Source: Rhodococcus sp. KBS0724 (GTDB lineage Bacteria; Actinomycetota; Actinomycetes; Mycobacteriales; Mycobacteriaceae). Taken from it: a stretch of 64,000 nt of DNA. Location: NCBI RefSeq assembly GCF_005938745.2, contig NZ_VCBX02000001.1, forward strand, positions 3,568,001 to 3,632,000. The letters are read 5' to 3'. Below the pieces are notes generated by a model, which worked only from the letters and a program-made list of their open reading frames with translations, had not been told where the DNA came from and did no database searches. The position numbers and the translations under genes were made by a program. Below, piece by piece: positions 11,968 through 21,568 of the stretch (the first letter of the stretch is position 1; the number at the start of each line of letters is the position of its first letter).

Positions 11968-13145
11968 GCAACACTTCTCTCGATGAAAACACGCAGAACC
12001 CCAGATCTCTTCGCCTTCGCCTTCAACTGATCGCGCTGTACGCCGGCGGGTTTCTCGGCCCGTTCGGCGGCGGCGTGGTGGCGTCCGTTCTCCCCGAGAT
12101 CGGCGACGATCTGGGGGTCGGGGCATCTGCGGCAGCGTCGTCGCTCACTGCGTACCTCCTGCCGTTTGCGGCATTGATGCTGGTGTCAGGAACCCTCGGC
12201 GCACGGTGGGGAAAGGTGCGGACCGTCCGCATCGCGTACGGCGTGTACGTGGCCGCGTCGTTGGCATGTTTCCTGGCTCCGTCGCTGGAGATCTTCCTGG
12301 CCGCCCGGGTCCTGCAAGGTAGCGCGAACGCCTTCACGACTCCCCTCCTGCTTGCATCGTTGGCAGCGGCAACGCCACAGGCCCGACTCGGCCGCGCACT
12401 GGGCGCCTTCGGTGCGTTTCAGGCCGCCGGCCAGTCGTCCGCTCCCCTGATCGGCGGCCTCGCAGCCGAATTCGATTGGCGCCTCGCATTTCTCGTCATC
12501 GCGATGGTTGCCGGAGTTCTGGGCGCCGTCGGCTTGCCCAAAACCACAACACCTCCGGCGGCCGCACCCGCGCGACTCCGCGACGCGCTGCGGCCGGAAG
12601 TGCTGCGGATCGGCGTCGCCGCACTCCTCGGCTGGGGCGCACTCGGCGGACTGAGCTTCCTACTGGCATTCCGGTTCGAGGACGAATTCGGGCTCTCGCC
12701 CACCATCCGCGGCCTGATGCTGACGCTGTTCGGTCTGGCCGGCATCATCGCCGCCCGACGAGTGGGAATCCTGATCGACCGCATCGGCGCGCGAAAGGCA
12801 GTGACCATCGGTGCGATCAGCGGAGCTGTCCTCGTCGCAGTTGTCGGACTCGCGTCCGCCATCCCCGCCATCGCCATCGCCTGGTTTATCGCCGGTATTG
12901 CGAGCCAGTTCGTGCTCGTCGGCGTCAATGCAGCGGTGCTCGGCTCACAGGGTCCGAATCGCGGCGGCGCGGTATCCGTTGTGCAGGCAATGCGATTCGG
13001 CGGCGCAGCACTCGCTCCCCTGGCCCTCACACCGATTTACGACGCCTCGTCCATCGCGAGTTTCCTGATACCCGCAGCTCTACTGGCTGCCGTGGCTCCC
13101 TTGATCATGCCCCGGCAGAAACCGTCAGCGGAGACGGCGGCCTGA
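11964..13145 (+). CDS. MFS transporter, drug/sugar exporter type
   Basis: This 393-residue protein has about twelve membrane helices in two halves. The motif between helices 2 and 3, GTLGARWGKVRTVR (about 73-86), fits the major facilitator motif A, and GAFGAFQAAGQSSAPLIGGLAAEFDWRLAF (about 147-176) is the helix-5 motif C region of drug:proton antiporters. The GTG start overlaps the PAC2 stop (GTGA), so it is translationally coupled to PAC2. Substrate unknown. After it the sequence becomes AT-rich for 150 bases before the jet operon. Confidence 0.87.
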   Translation: MSNTSLDENTQNPRSLRLRLQLIALYAGGFLGPFGGGVVASVLPEIGDDLGVGASAAASSLTAYLLPFAALMLVSGTLGARWGKVRTVRIAYGVYVAASLACFLAPSLEIFLAARVLQGSANAFTTPLLLASLAAATPQARLGRALGAFGAFQAAGQSSAPLIGGLAAEFDWRLAFLVIAMVAGVLGAVGLPKTTTPPAAAPARLRDALRPEVLRIGVAALLGWGALGGLSFLLAFRFEDEFGLSPTIRGLMLTLFGLAGIIAARRVGILIDRIGARKAVTIGAISGAVLVAVVGLASAIPAIAIAWFIAGIASQFVLVGVNAAVLGSQGPNRGGAVSVVQAMRFGGAALAPLALTPIYDASSIASFLIPAALLAAVAPLIMPRQKPSAETAA

Positions 13146-13235
13146 CCCCCCGGCTGTCGGTGATTTTTCGATCTTTTTTAGCGACTGAGGTGCGCCGACT
13201 GAGTGAAGTGAGGTCGTTGTTGCGGATTGTGTCTC

Positions 13236-13295
13236 CACTAAATATTCGGAAAATTTGGTGTTTCCGTCGTCGACAGATATTGATACAATGGAACA
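13236..13295 (+). promoter_or_regulatory. Leaderless promoter with overlapping inverted repeat
   Basis: A -10 hexamer TACAAT lies at 13284-13289, only six bases before the ATG of the next gene. A -35-like TTTCCG lies at 13261-13266 with 17-base spacing. Transcription would then begin at or next to the start codon, giving a leaderless mRNA, consistent with the lack of a ribosome site. Just upstream is an imperfect inverted repeat, CACTAAATATTC (13236-13247) against GAAAATTTGGTG (13249-13260), 10 of 12 positions matching. It could be an operator, possibly for the winged-helix protein encoded next. Promoter function is inference. Confidence 0.5.
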
Positions 13296-14381
13296 ATGAG
13301 TGAATCCGAGTCGGAACCTGAGCGCCCCATCGATATTTTTCGGCGATCCGTCGCGATCATCGAAGAAAATTTGCCCGCCACCTGGTCGCTGTCGACGCAG
13401 CGCTCCCCCGACCTGTCGGAGGCGCCTATCCGCCTCGACCTGCGCTCCCCTGACGGGTCGATCGCCAAATTCGGCGTCTACGCCGCACACGGGGTCCTCA
13501 GCAGTGACGTTCCCGGCATCGCCGACCGCTTCCCCACCGGGCTGACCGGTTTCGTCTGCGCCAAATACCTGTCCGAACCGGTGCGTCGCCAACTCGACGC
13601 CCATGCACTCTCCTACGCCGACGCGACGGGCAACGTCTCGCTGACCGCCGATCGTCCTGCCGTCTGGGTGCGGGGCAGAGGCGCCGACGCCGATCCGTGG
13701 CGCGGCCCCGGACGGCCGTCAGGCCAGCTCGCCGGCGATCCCTCGGCGCGAGTCGTGCGGGCGCTCGCCGATTTTGCCCCGCCGTTGGCGATCACCGCTC
13801 TGGTTCGCTTGGCCGGCGCATCAACAGGCGCGACGTATCGGGTGGTGCAAACCCTCGCGGATCGCGAATTGGTCACCAGACTCCCCCGCGGCGGTATCGC
13901 CGACGTCAACTGGCAGAAAATGCTCCGTGAGTGGGCGCAGGAATCCGTCGCCAAAGCCCCCACACCGCACGGCTTTCACGCTCCGGACGGACTCGAAGCG
14001 CTCTTCGATCAACTCCGCCAACTCAGCGGGCATATCTATGCCGGCACGGCATCTGTCGCCGCCGCACCGTTCGCCAGATACGCACCCACTCAGCGGGCAC
14101 ATTTCCACGCCGACAACGTCGACCAGTTTGCCGATGCGTTGAGTCTGCGCCGCGTCGAGACCGGTGCCGATGTGTGGGTCACCGCTCCCCTGTCACCGTC
14201 GGTGTTCGATCGCATTCTCACCCGCGACGGCATCCGGATCGTGTCGCCGAGCCAGGCCTACGCCGATCTTCTTGTCGGCCCGGATGCCGACGAAGCGGCG
14301 GCCGATCACCTCATGCGCTGGATGATCGAGAACGAATCGCAGTGGCGACGCGCCGCCTCCCCAGCCAAGGATCGACCATAG
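13296..14381 (+). CDS. AbiEi-like winged-helix protein heading the jet operon
   Basis: This 361-residue cytoplasmic protein has an N-terminal region (about 1-140) ending in LSYADATGNVSLTADRPAVWVRGRGAD. That GxxYxDxTGN-type pattern is typical of AbiEi-type antitoxins and related actinobacterial DNA-binding proteins. A winged helix follows at about 150-200 (ARVVRALADF, STGATYRVVQTLADRELVTRLPRG). The C-terminal region ends with RIVSPSQAYADLLVGPDADEAAADHLMRWM, also AbiEi-like. There is no adjacent AbiEii-type nucleotidyltransferase toxin. It lies 36 bases before jetA in the same direction, so it may regulate the condensin operon or belong to the system. A general transcription factor is the main alternative. 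Confidence 0.65.
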   Translation: MSESESEPERPIDIFRRSVAIIEENLPATWSLSTQRSPDLSEAPIRLDLRSPDGSIAKFGVYAAHGVLSSDVPGIADRFPTGLTGFVCAKYLSEPVRRQLDAHALSYADATGNVSLTADRPAVWVRGRGADADPWRGPGRPSGQLAGDPSARVVRALADFAPPLAITALVRLAGASTGATYRVVQTLADRELVTRLPRGGIADVNWQKMLREWAQESVAKAPTPHGFHAPDGLEALFDQLRQLSGHIYAGTASVAAAPFARYAPTQRAHFHADNVDQFADALSLRRVETGADVWVTAPLSPSVFDRILTRDGIRIVSPSQAYADLLVGPDADEAAADHLMRWMIENESQWRRAASPAKDRP

Positions 14382-14417
14382 GAAAATTCGGCCGATGGTT
14401 TCGCCTACGCTGTCCTG

Positions 14418-15923
14418 GTGAATGAAACGCATATCGCGGGCGTAGCGACGGCGTACGCGGATACCCATCGACTGAAACTGTTTTCGTTCACGGTCGCCGA
14501 GAAGCGTGCCGAGTACCTGTGGGTACTGCGCGCATTCGACCACGCACGCGCCAATTACACGGTCCTGCTTCATTCGGGAACAGTCGCGCAGATCCTCGAG
14601 AAGATCGGCGGAACGGACCCTGCCGCTCAATTGTCGTCAGCCGAGATCGCGCCGCTGCTCGATCAGCTCCATGTCTGGGAAATCCTCGAACGCAGCTACG
14701 ACGGCACCCGCGCTGCGTCGCTGGCCGAGTACCGCAACCGGCATTTTGTGTATCAGTTCGGTCAGGCCGGCTATCAGGTGTACCGGTCCGTCGAGGACGT
14801 TCTTGCCGCCAGACTCGACAATTCGTCCCTGTCACGACTGGCGCTGGCGGATCTTCTGGCCGACATGTCGGAACTGGCCGAAGCCAATCGAACGGCAGAC
14901 GGCGACCTCATTTTCCGCAAACTCAAGCGCCTCGACTCGACGCTCTCCGACATGGCCGATCGCGCTGCGCACTTCTACCTCACGCTCGGCGATCTTGTTC
15001 GGACGACGGAAGTCACGCCGCAGGCATTCCTGAACCACAAGGACGCCCTGCTGACGCACATGCGTGAGTTCAGCTCCGACCTTGCGCGGTACGCACCAAA
15101 ACTCAAGGAAGCTATCGAGCACGTCGAATCGACGGGTGTCGACCGGATGATCCGGCTGGCTGCGGCCAGCGACGAGCGAGTGTTTGTTCCGATTGCCGAA
15201 CGCGAAGACGACTGGATGGCTCGCTGGCGCGGCTTGACCGCGTGGTTTGTCTCCGCAGAGACCGGGATCAGCGAGTCCGAGCGCCTACGCGAAGGCACCA
15301 TGAGTGCGATTGCCGCAGTGCTCGCCCTGTTGCGCCGCGTCACGGAAACCCGCCGGGGCGGCGTCAGCCGCGAAAGCCAGCTGCGTCACCTAGCCGGATG
15401 GTTTGCCGCGACACCGTCGGAGGACGCGGCTCATGCACTGTTCCAGGCCGTGTTCGACCTCGGTCGCCCGCGCCACCTGTCGATGGTTCATCCGGACGCC
15501 GACATCATTTCTCACCACCGATCCTGGTGGGAGGCACCGCCCGTCGAAATTGCCCGCACCCTGGCCGAAACGGGACGCCCACCGTCACCTGGTCTGCCCA
15601 GCAAGGTCGCTCGCAACGACGGCAGCATCAGACGACTACGCGAAGAACAGCTCGCCGCGCAGCGAACCCGCAGTGCCGCAGCACAATCCCTGGCCACCAA
15701 CGGCGTGTATCAACGTGAGCTCAACGAGCAGGAGACCGAAGTTTTGCTGAGTTTGCTCAATGCCGCACTCACGGCCCGCGTGCCGGTGGTCGGCCGTGTC
15801 AAGAGTTCCACCGGTAGCGAGAACGGGGTGAAACTGACGCTGAGCCCGTCCGACGGTTCCACCACCATCACCACCGCCCGTGGCCGGATGCACCTCGACG
15901 GCATCGAGGTCAGCGTTCGATGA
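14418..15923 (+). CDS. jetA: Wadjet type II JetA (TIGR02677/DUF2397, kleisin-like)
   Basis: This 501-residue protein resembles the TIGR02677 family, the MukF/kleisin-like subunit of type II Wadjet systems that defend against plasmids. The N-terminus KLFSFTVAEKRAEYLWVLRAFDHA (about 20-43) and a central helical region with YLTLGDLVR (about 192-200) are typical. A basic, arginine-rich C-terminal third and the ending TARGRMHLDGIEV fit as well. In known complexes it links the JetC ATPase heads and JetB. GTG start at 14418. Its stop overlaps jetB by four bases (ATGA). No frameshift or truncation was seen. The family name rests on my recall of its motifs and on the gene order. Confidence 0.85.
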   Translation: MNETHIAGVATAYADTHRLKLFSFTVAEKRAEYLWVLRAFDHARANYTVLLHSGTVAQILEKIGGTDPAAQLSSAEIAPLLDQLHVWEILERSYDGTRAASLAEYRNRHFVYQFGQAGYQVYRSVEDVLAARLDNSSLSRLALADLLADMSELAEANRTADGDLIFRKLKRLDSTLSDMADRAAHFYLTLGDLVRTTEVTPQAFLNHKDALLTHMREFSSDLARYAPKLKEAIEHVESTGVDRMIRLAAASDERVFVPIAEREDDWMARWRGLTAWFVSAETGISESERLREGTMSAIAAVLALLRRVTETRRGGVSRESQLRHLAGWFAATPSEDAAHALFQAVFDLGRPRHLSMVHPDADIISHHRSWWEAPPVEIARTLAETGRPPSPGLPSKVARNDGSIRRLREEQLAAQRTRSAAAQSLATNGVYQRELNEQETEVLLSLLNAALTARVPVVGRVKSSTGSENGVKLTLSPSDGSTTITTARGRMHLDGIEVSVR

Positions 15924-17350
15924 GAGCTCGCGAGATCACTCCCCTTGCGCTCGATTCGTATCAGCGCGCCGCGCGGGTCATCCTGTCGAATCACCTCGTC
16001 ACCACGTCGTATCCGGATCGCGCGGCGCTTCCACTGCTGCGGCGGTGGGCTACGGAACTTCGAGACGACCTCCTGGATCTGTTCGGATACCGCCTCGAGG
16101 TCACCGAGACGACGGCCCGGTTGTTCACGGTCTCCGATCGCCTCAACCCGTCGGCGCCCGCCCAGACGGCAACCGAGCGCACGTTCGACCGCACCCGGTA
16201 CTCGTACTTGGCACTGTGCCTGGCTGCCTTGGGTCGCGCCGGCAACCAGATCACGTTGTCGGAGTTGGCAGATCACGTGGCTGCCGACGCCGCACAGGTG
16301 GACGGCGTCGAACTGTCCACTGATCGCGGCGCCGATCGTGACGCGTTTGTCGACGCCGTCGGCTGGCTCGGTGTTCGCGGCGCTATCGCATTGGCCGACG
16401 GAGACGCGAACGGCTGGGCGTCCAATCCCGAAGCGGGGGAAGCACTCTACGACATCGACCGGTCCGTCGTCGTAGCGCTGTTCCGCCCACCGCGCGCTCT
16501 GCAACACCTGCATTCCATTCGCGGGCTCCTGGCTGCCGAAACATCCCAGGCCGCTGAGGAAGACGGAGTTCCCGTGGACGCCAAGGCAATCGGTCGACGG
16601 GTGCGCCGGGCTCTCGTCGAACGTCCGGTGGTGCTGGCCGGCGAACTGGATCAGCATGAACTGATCGCGTTGGCCCAACCCAAGACCGCGTCGGACGTCG
16701 AAATGCTGACCGGGCTGGTTGCCGAGCGCCGGGCCGAGGGAATCGCGATGATCGATCCCACCGGACGCCTGTCGGACGTGCGTTTTCCCAGCACCGGCAC
16801 GATCGCCCAGGTCGCGTTGCTGCTGGCCGGGGAAATCGCCGATCGAATCCTCGATGTCGACGCGCCGGAACTGCCGAAACTGCCGCTCCCCCTCGAGTCC
16901 GACGACCATTTGATCGAGCAACTCGATGCGGCGATCCCCGAGGCCGGAATCTTCGAGGACCTTGCGGACGAGGACGCCGAGCCGGTCGAACCCGCTTCGG
17001 AGCCTGCTGATCCCCCGGAACCGGCAACGTATCCCCTGATCGACGACACGTGGCTGGCGGACAAGATCACCGAATTGGTGGATCAGTTCGGCCGGACGTT
17101 TGCGGCGCAATGGCAGGCGGATCACAACGGACTGCGGAAACACTCGCTCGGCCTGCTGCAGCGATTACGCCTGACGCACGCAGTTCCCGGCGGAGTTCTG
17201 GTTCTGCCCGTACTCGCGCGCTACCGCGACGTCGTGGTCAATGTCCGCGAACGCGATCCCCTCATCGATTTTGCGGTCGACAACTCCGCACCCGAATCCA
17301 GTTCCGAATTTTCCGGCAGCACAGAAGAACCAGAGGTAGAAAACGCATGA
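15920..17350 (+). CDS. jetB: Wadjet type II JetB (TIGR02678/DUF2398, MukE-like)
   Basis: This 476-residue protein resembles the TIGR02678 family, the winged-helix MukE/KITE-like subunit that binds the kleisin JetA. Recognisable segments are LLRRWATELRDDLLDLFGYRLEVTETTARLF (about 40-70) and FDRTRYSYLALCLAALGRAGNQITLSELADHV (about 89-120). The C-terminal LLQRLRLTHAVPGGVLVLPVLARYRDV is typical. An acidic, proline-rich linker (about 340-375, many E, D and P) interrupts the second half. The start and stop both overlap neighbours by four bases (ATGA), so jetA-jetB-jetC are translationally coupled and probably made in set ratios. Confidence 0.85.
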   Translation: MRAREITPLALDSYQRAARVILSNHLVTTSYPDRAALPLLRRWATELRDDLLDLFGYRLEVTETTARLFTVSDRLNPSAPAQTATERTFDRTRYSYLALCLAALGRAGNQITLSELADHVAADAAQVDGVELSTDRGADRDAFVDAVGWLGVRGAIALADGDANGWASNPEAGEALYDIDRSVVVALFRPPRALQHLHSIRGLLAAETSQAAEEDGVPVDAKAIGRRVRRALVERPVVLAGELDQHELIALAQPKTASDVEMLTGLVAERRAEGIAMIDPTGRLSDVRFPSTGTIAQVALLLAGEIADRILDVDAPELPKLPLPLESDDHLIEQLDAAIPEAGIFEDLADEDAEPVEPASEPADPPEPATYPLIDDTWLADKITELVDQFGRTFAAQWQADHNGLRKHSLGLLQRLRLTHAVPGGVLVLPVLARYRDVVVNVRERDPLIDFAVDNSAPESSSEFSGSTEEPEVENA

Positions 17351-20300
17351 ACAGCGCCCGTTTCCGGCCTACCCGGGCCGGCATCATCAACCTCTGGGAT
17401 TACCGCGACCAGGAATTCTCCTTCGCCGACGGCCGACTGGTCCTGCGCGGCCCCAACGGCTCGGGCAAGACCAAAGCCCTCGAGGTGCTGTTCCCGTTCG
17501 TGTTCGACGGCCGCATCGAGCCGCGTCGCCTCAATCCGTTTGCCGGCGAAGAACGCACCATGAAGTCGAATCTGCTCTACCGCGGACAGGACACCGCGCA
17601 CTCGTACGTGTGGATGGAGTTCTGCCGCGGCTCGCTCGACGACCCCGAAGCCGTCACCGTCGGCATCGGCATGCGTGCGAGCCGCACCAACGACAAAGTC
17701 ACCCGCTGGTACTTCGTCGCCGACGGCCGGGTGGGTGTCGACTTCTCGCTGATCGGCAGCGACGATCGTCCGCTGACAAAAAAGCAGTTGGCCGAGCAAC
17801 TGGGCAGTGACGCGATCACGGACCGTCCACTGGACTACCGCACCGCCATCGACGCGCGCATGTTCGGCCTCGGCGTGCAGCGTTACGACCAGCTGATCAA
17901 TCTGATCCTGACGCTGCGCCGTCCACAGCTCGCGAAGAACCTTGACCCGAAGGGCCTTTCGCAGGCTCTCACCGACGGTCTGCGTCCGCTCGACGACCAA
18001 CTGGTGCTCGAAGCTGCGCGCTCGTTCAGCGACATGGAAGAAGTCGGCCGCGCCCTCGAGGGGCTGGCCGCTGCCGACGGGGCCGCGCAGACTTTCATCG
18101 GCGTCTACACCAAGTATCTGCGTCAGCAGTCGCGGGGTGAGATCGAACAGGTCGGCGCTCGACTGGCTGCGGTCACCAAAGGTGTTGCCGCCATGGACGA
18201 GTCCGCCGTTGCCCAGTTGCGGAGCCGAGAAGCCCGCGCCGCCGCCGAAGAACGATTCAATGCCGCCGAGCAGGCCCTCGATCACGCCCGCGCCAATGTC
18301 GAAGCGCTACAACGCTCCAGCGCGTACGAAGGCAAGCAGCAGCTCGACGACCTCGCCCAAGCAGTGGCAACGCTGAAACTGTCCACCGAGCAGCAAGCCG
18401 ACAAGTCCCGCAAGGCGCAGGCAACATTGGCGCAGCGCGGCGACGAAGCCGACAAGGCCACCGCGTCGGTACGCCGCGCCGCCGAAGCACTCTCGCGGGC
18501 CGAGGACGAACTGCGCGTCGGCGCCGAAGACGCCGGCATCGTCTGGACACCGCTACCCGACGGCTCCCGCAGCGACCAGATCACCGCAGCCGTGCGCGGC
18601 CACGCCGAAGAGCGCGACGGCGACGTTCGTGTTGTGCGGGCCGCCCTCGCCACTGTCGAAAAGGCCACCACCGAGCGGACCCGCGCCGAGAACTCCTCAC
18701 GTCGTGGCCAGGAACTCCTCGAATCCGCCAAAGCTGCGGTCCTCGAAGGTGAAGCCGCCGTCGAACTGGCTCGCAGCGAATGTGCCACCGGCCTTCGCTC
18801 GTGGTGGACAGGGCATTCGGAACGCTATGCCGCTGCCGGCGCCGATACCTCACTGTTCGAGGCGTTGGACGGAGCCCTGTCGGCGGTCGGTGACGAAGAC
18901 GCCCCGACGTTGGCGGCCGTGCTCGCCGAACACACCGAGTCCGGAATCGAGGCCCTACGGGAGCGTCGACGCTCTGCGGAAGCGGAAATCGTCGCCTCCC
19001 GCGCCTCCGTCACGGCACTGAAGGCCGAACGCAAAGCCGTTTCGGCCGAACACGACGACGCTCCGCCGGCATTCCACGCCCGCACCGACAGCCGCAAGGA
19101 CCAGCCGGGCGCTCCCTTCTGGAGCCTCGTTCGATTCGCCGAGTCCGTCGAACCCGAGGTCGCCACGGGAATCGAATCCGCACTGCAGGCCGCAAACATG
19201 TTGGACGGCTGGGTAGTCCCCGGTGAGCAGCTTCCGGAATTCGTCAGCGAGCAATTCCTCACGGCGCTCCCGGCGAAACAGCGTCCCAAGGGACGTACGC
19301 TCGCGGACGTCCTCGAGGTCGAAGGCAACTCCGACGTCCCCGACGCACAGGTCCAGGGAATTCTCGCCTCGATCAGCCTGGTCGAGAGCCCGGACACCAC
19401 CACGGCCGCCGTGGCGATCGGCGTCGACGGCCGATTCTGGCAGGGTGTTGTCCACGGACGACACGTCAAGACCGACGCCGAGTACATCGGCACCACGGCC
19501 CGCGCGCGGCGCCGCGCGGCCCGTATCACCGAGATCGACGCAGCGCTGGGCGAACTCGACGCGGCAATCGACGCCGGCACGGCTCTGGTGGCGCAGACCA
19601 ACGAGCAGTTGACTCAACTTGCGGCCGCCGCAAAGGAACTACCCAAGACCGGCTCGATTCTGCGTGCGCTCAAGGCCGTCGCCGAGTCCGCGGGCGCATT
19701 GCGTACGCGGTCCGAGGCAACCGAGAGCGCACAGCGCGAACTCGACGCGGCGATAGCGGATCTCGCGGCCAAGGAAAAGCAGTTGCGCGCTACGGCGTCG
19801 ACGCACCGGACCCCGCACGTCGGCCGCGAACTGGATTCATTGGCAGCGGCGATCCGTCACTTCGAAAAGCAAGGCGACGTGGCCCTGCGATGCCGACGCG
19901 AGCACGCCAAAGAGGTGGAACTCGAACGCGAATCGAGCGATCGTCTCGACGAGTCACGCACCAACGCCGAGGAATTTGCCGAAGAAGCAGCGATCGCGGA
20001 AGAGAGCCTGCTCCAACAGGTCCAACGCCTGGAAACCTTGCGCGACACCCTCGGCGCAAGTGCCGAACAAATCGATCTCGATCTCGCCAAGGCGCGCGCC
20101 AAGATCGAGGAATGCAAAGTCGACCAACGCGCCGCCCGTAAGGCCTACGACGCGGCCGTGCTCCACATCGGCACCGCTGAAGGCGCGTACAACACCGCCG
20201 TCGAGACCCTGCGACACACCCTCACCGAAACACGGAGCGATGCAGAGCAACTCGCGCCCTATGCACGACCCGATCTGCTGGAACTGCTCGGCATCACCGA

Positions 20301-21522
20301 GCCCCTGAGCTGGCCGGCCAGTTCCGCTGCCTGGATGAGCCCCGATCAACTCGTCTACCGGATCCAGAACGAGGACCGGACCGACGACGCCCCGCACCCA
20401 CCGGTACTCCCCGAAGACGTGGACAAGCTGTACCGGGCGCTCGACGCGGCAACGTCGACGGTTCGCGTCACCGACGGCGCCCGCAAGGCCACCCGCACGG
20501 CTCTGACGTCCGCGCTGCAGGAATTCGACGCCCAGCTTGCTGCCGCCGGCCAGGACTACCGCCTGCAGTGGGACGCACCGGACGGACTCACCGTCGTCCG
20601 CGTGCAGGACGAGCAGGGACACTCCTCGATCGGCGAGTTCGCGACCCGGATCCACGAAGCGCGCGGCGATCAGGAACAGCTGCTCACCGAATCCGAACGC
20701 CGCATTCTCGAAGATGCCTTGCTCACCGGCCTGGCCCAGCAGATTCACGAGCGCACCGTCGACGCCCGCGAACTCATCGCGCAGATGGGCACCGAAATGC
20801 GTGAGCGGCACATGTCGTCCGGCAACACCATCGGCGTCCACTGGGTTCTGGCCGACAATCTCGACGAGAGCTCGCGGGCCATCTCCAAACTGCTCGATCG
20901 AGATGCGTCGGCGCTGGGCGTGGACGAGTTGGCAACCCTGCGCGCACATTTTGCGACGCAGATTCGCACTGCCCGCGCGGCGCACCCCGAGCGGTCGTAC
21001 CCGGAGATCCTGTCGTCGGCACTCGACTACCGGCAGTGGCGGTTCTTCTCCTTCACCCTCATCAGCGGCGAAGGCAAGGAAGACAGGCTCACCGTCGCCC
21101 GGCACAGCGCACTCTCCGGCGGCGAGCAGTCGGTATCGCTGCACCTGCCACTCTTCGCGGCTGCGCACGTCATGCTCGATTCCGCCGATCCGCACGCGCC
21201 GCGACTCCTCGCACTCGACGAGGCCTTTGCCGGCGTCGACGACAACGGTCGAAGCGAATTGTTGGGATTGAGCGTCCAGTTCGATCTGGACCTCTTCATG
21301 ACGGGGTACGACCTGTGGATCACGTACGCCGACGTACCGGGGTGCGCGCACTACGACCTGGCGCACTCCACGGCCGAACAAGCCGTCAGCGCCGCGCTAC
21401 TGGTGTGGTCGAACGGTGAACTGCTCGCCGAACACGACGGCACGGATTTGGCGCGAGCACTCGGATCTCCGCTGCGCCGCAGGGTGCCCACCCCCGCCGA
21501 GGGTGCACTCGACTACGCCTAG
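17347..21522 (+). CDS. jetC: Wadjet type II JetC (TIGR02680, SMC/MukB-like ATPase)
   Basis: This 1391-residue SMC-like ATPase resembles the TIGR02680 family. The N-terminal head has Walker A GPNGSGKT at 35-42. Long coiled-coil segments, rich in Ala, Glu and Arg, run about 260-560 and 790-960, separated by a hinge-like region (about 570-780). The C-terminal head has the ABC signature LSGGEQS near 1255 and Walker B LLALDEAFAGVDD near 1285. All ATPase motifs are intact. In Wadjet such subunits extrude DNA loops and JetD cuts small circles. The ATG at 17347 overlaps jetB; the longer open frame is a shadow. No jetD follows: the stop is three bases before a palindromic repeat. Confidence 0.9.
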   Translation: MNSARFRPTRAGIINLWDYRDQEFSFADGRLVLRGPNGSGKTKALEVLFPFVFDGRIEPRRLNPFAGEERTMKSNLLYRGQDTAHSYVWMEFCRGSLDDPEAVTVGIGMRASRTNDKVTRWYFVADGRVGVDFSLIGSDDRPLTKKQLAEQLGSDAITDRPLDYRTAIDARMFGLGVQRYDQLINLILTLRRPQLAKNLDPKGLSQALTDGLRPLDDQLVLEAARSFSDMEEVGRALEGLAAADGAAQTFIGVYTKYLRQQSRGEIEQVGARLAAVTKGVAAMDESAVAQLRSREARAAAEERFNAAEQALDHARANVEALQRSSAYEGKQQLDDLAQAVATLKLSTEQQADKSRKAQATLAQRGDEADKATASVRRAAEALSRAEDELRVGAEDAGIVWTPLPDGSRSDQITAAVRGHAEERDGDVRVVRAALATVEKATTERTRAENSSRRGQELLESAKAAVLEGEAAVELARSECATGLRSWWTGHSERYAAAGADTSLFEALDGALSAVGDEDAPTLAAVLAEHTESGIEALRERRRSAEAEIVASRASVTALKAERKAVSAEHDDAPPAFHARTDSRKDQPGAPFWSLVRFAESVEPEVATGIESALQAANMLDGWVVPGEQLPEFVSEQFLTALPAKQRPKGRTLADVLEVEGNSDVPDAQVQGILASISLVESPDTTTAAVAIGVDGRFWQGVVHGRHVKTDAEYIGTTARARRRAARITEIDAALGELDAAIDAGTALVAQTNEQLTQLAAAAKELPKTGSILRALKAVAESAGALRTRSEATESAQRELDAAIADLAAKEKQLRATASTHRTPHVGRELDSLAAAIRHFEKQGDVALRCRREHAKEVELERESSDRLDESRTNAEEFAEEAAIAEESLLQQVQRLETLRDTLGASAEQIDLDLAKARAKIEECKVDQRAARKAYDAAVLHIGTAEGAYNTAVETLRHTLTETRSDAEQLAPYARPDLLELLGITEPLSWPASSAAWMSPDQLVYRIQNEDRTDDAPHPPVLPEDVDKLYRALDAATSTVRVTDGARKATRTALTSALQEFDAQLAAAGQDYRLQWDAPDGLTVVRVQDEQGHSSIGEFATRIHEARGDQEQLLTESERRILEDALLTGLAQQIHERTVDARELIAQMGTEMRERHMSSGNTIGVHWVLADNLDESSRAISKLLDRDASALGVDELATLRAHFATQIRTARAAHPERSYPEILSSALDYRQWRFFSFTLISGEGKEDRLTVARHSALSGGEQSVSLHLPLFAAAHVMLDSADPHAPRLLALDEAFAGVDDNGRSELLGLSVQFDLDLFMTGYDLWITYADVPGCAHYDLAHSTAEQAVSAALLVWSNGELLAEHDGTDLARALGSPLRRRVPTPAEGALDYA

Positions 21523-21524
21523 CA

Positions 21525-21568
21525 CTGTGCGCCTTTGTTAACCGCCCGCGGTTAACAAAGGCGCAGAG
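21525..21568. repeat. 44-bp palindromic repeat, copy 1
   Basis: Arms 21525-21545 and 21548-21568 pair with a two-base CC centre and one arm mismatch. It starts three bases after the jetC stop. Each arm runs CTGTGCGCCTTTGTTAAC and then CGC. The same element occurs near 22073/23397 (split by an IS) and at 38333. All copies lie just after gene ends, so it may act as a bidirectional terminator or a REP-like mobile palindrome. Confidence 0.9.

Noticed and set aside
17221..18285. 354-residue minus-strand frame within jetB/jetC
   Set aside because: It lies fully antisense to two well-supported overlapping genes; it is a high-GC shadow frame.
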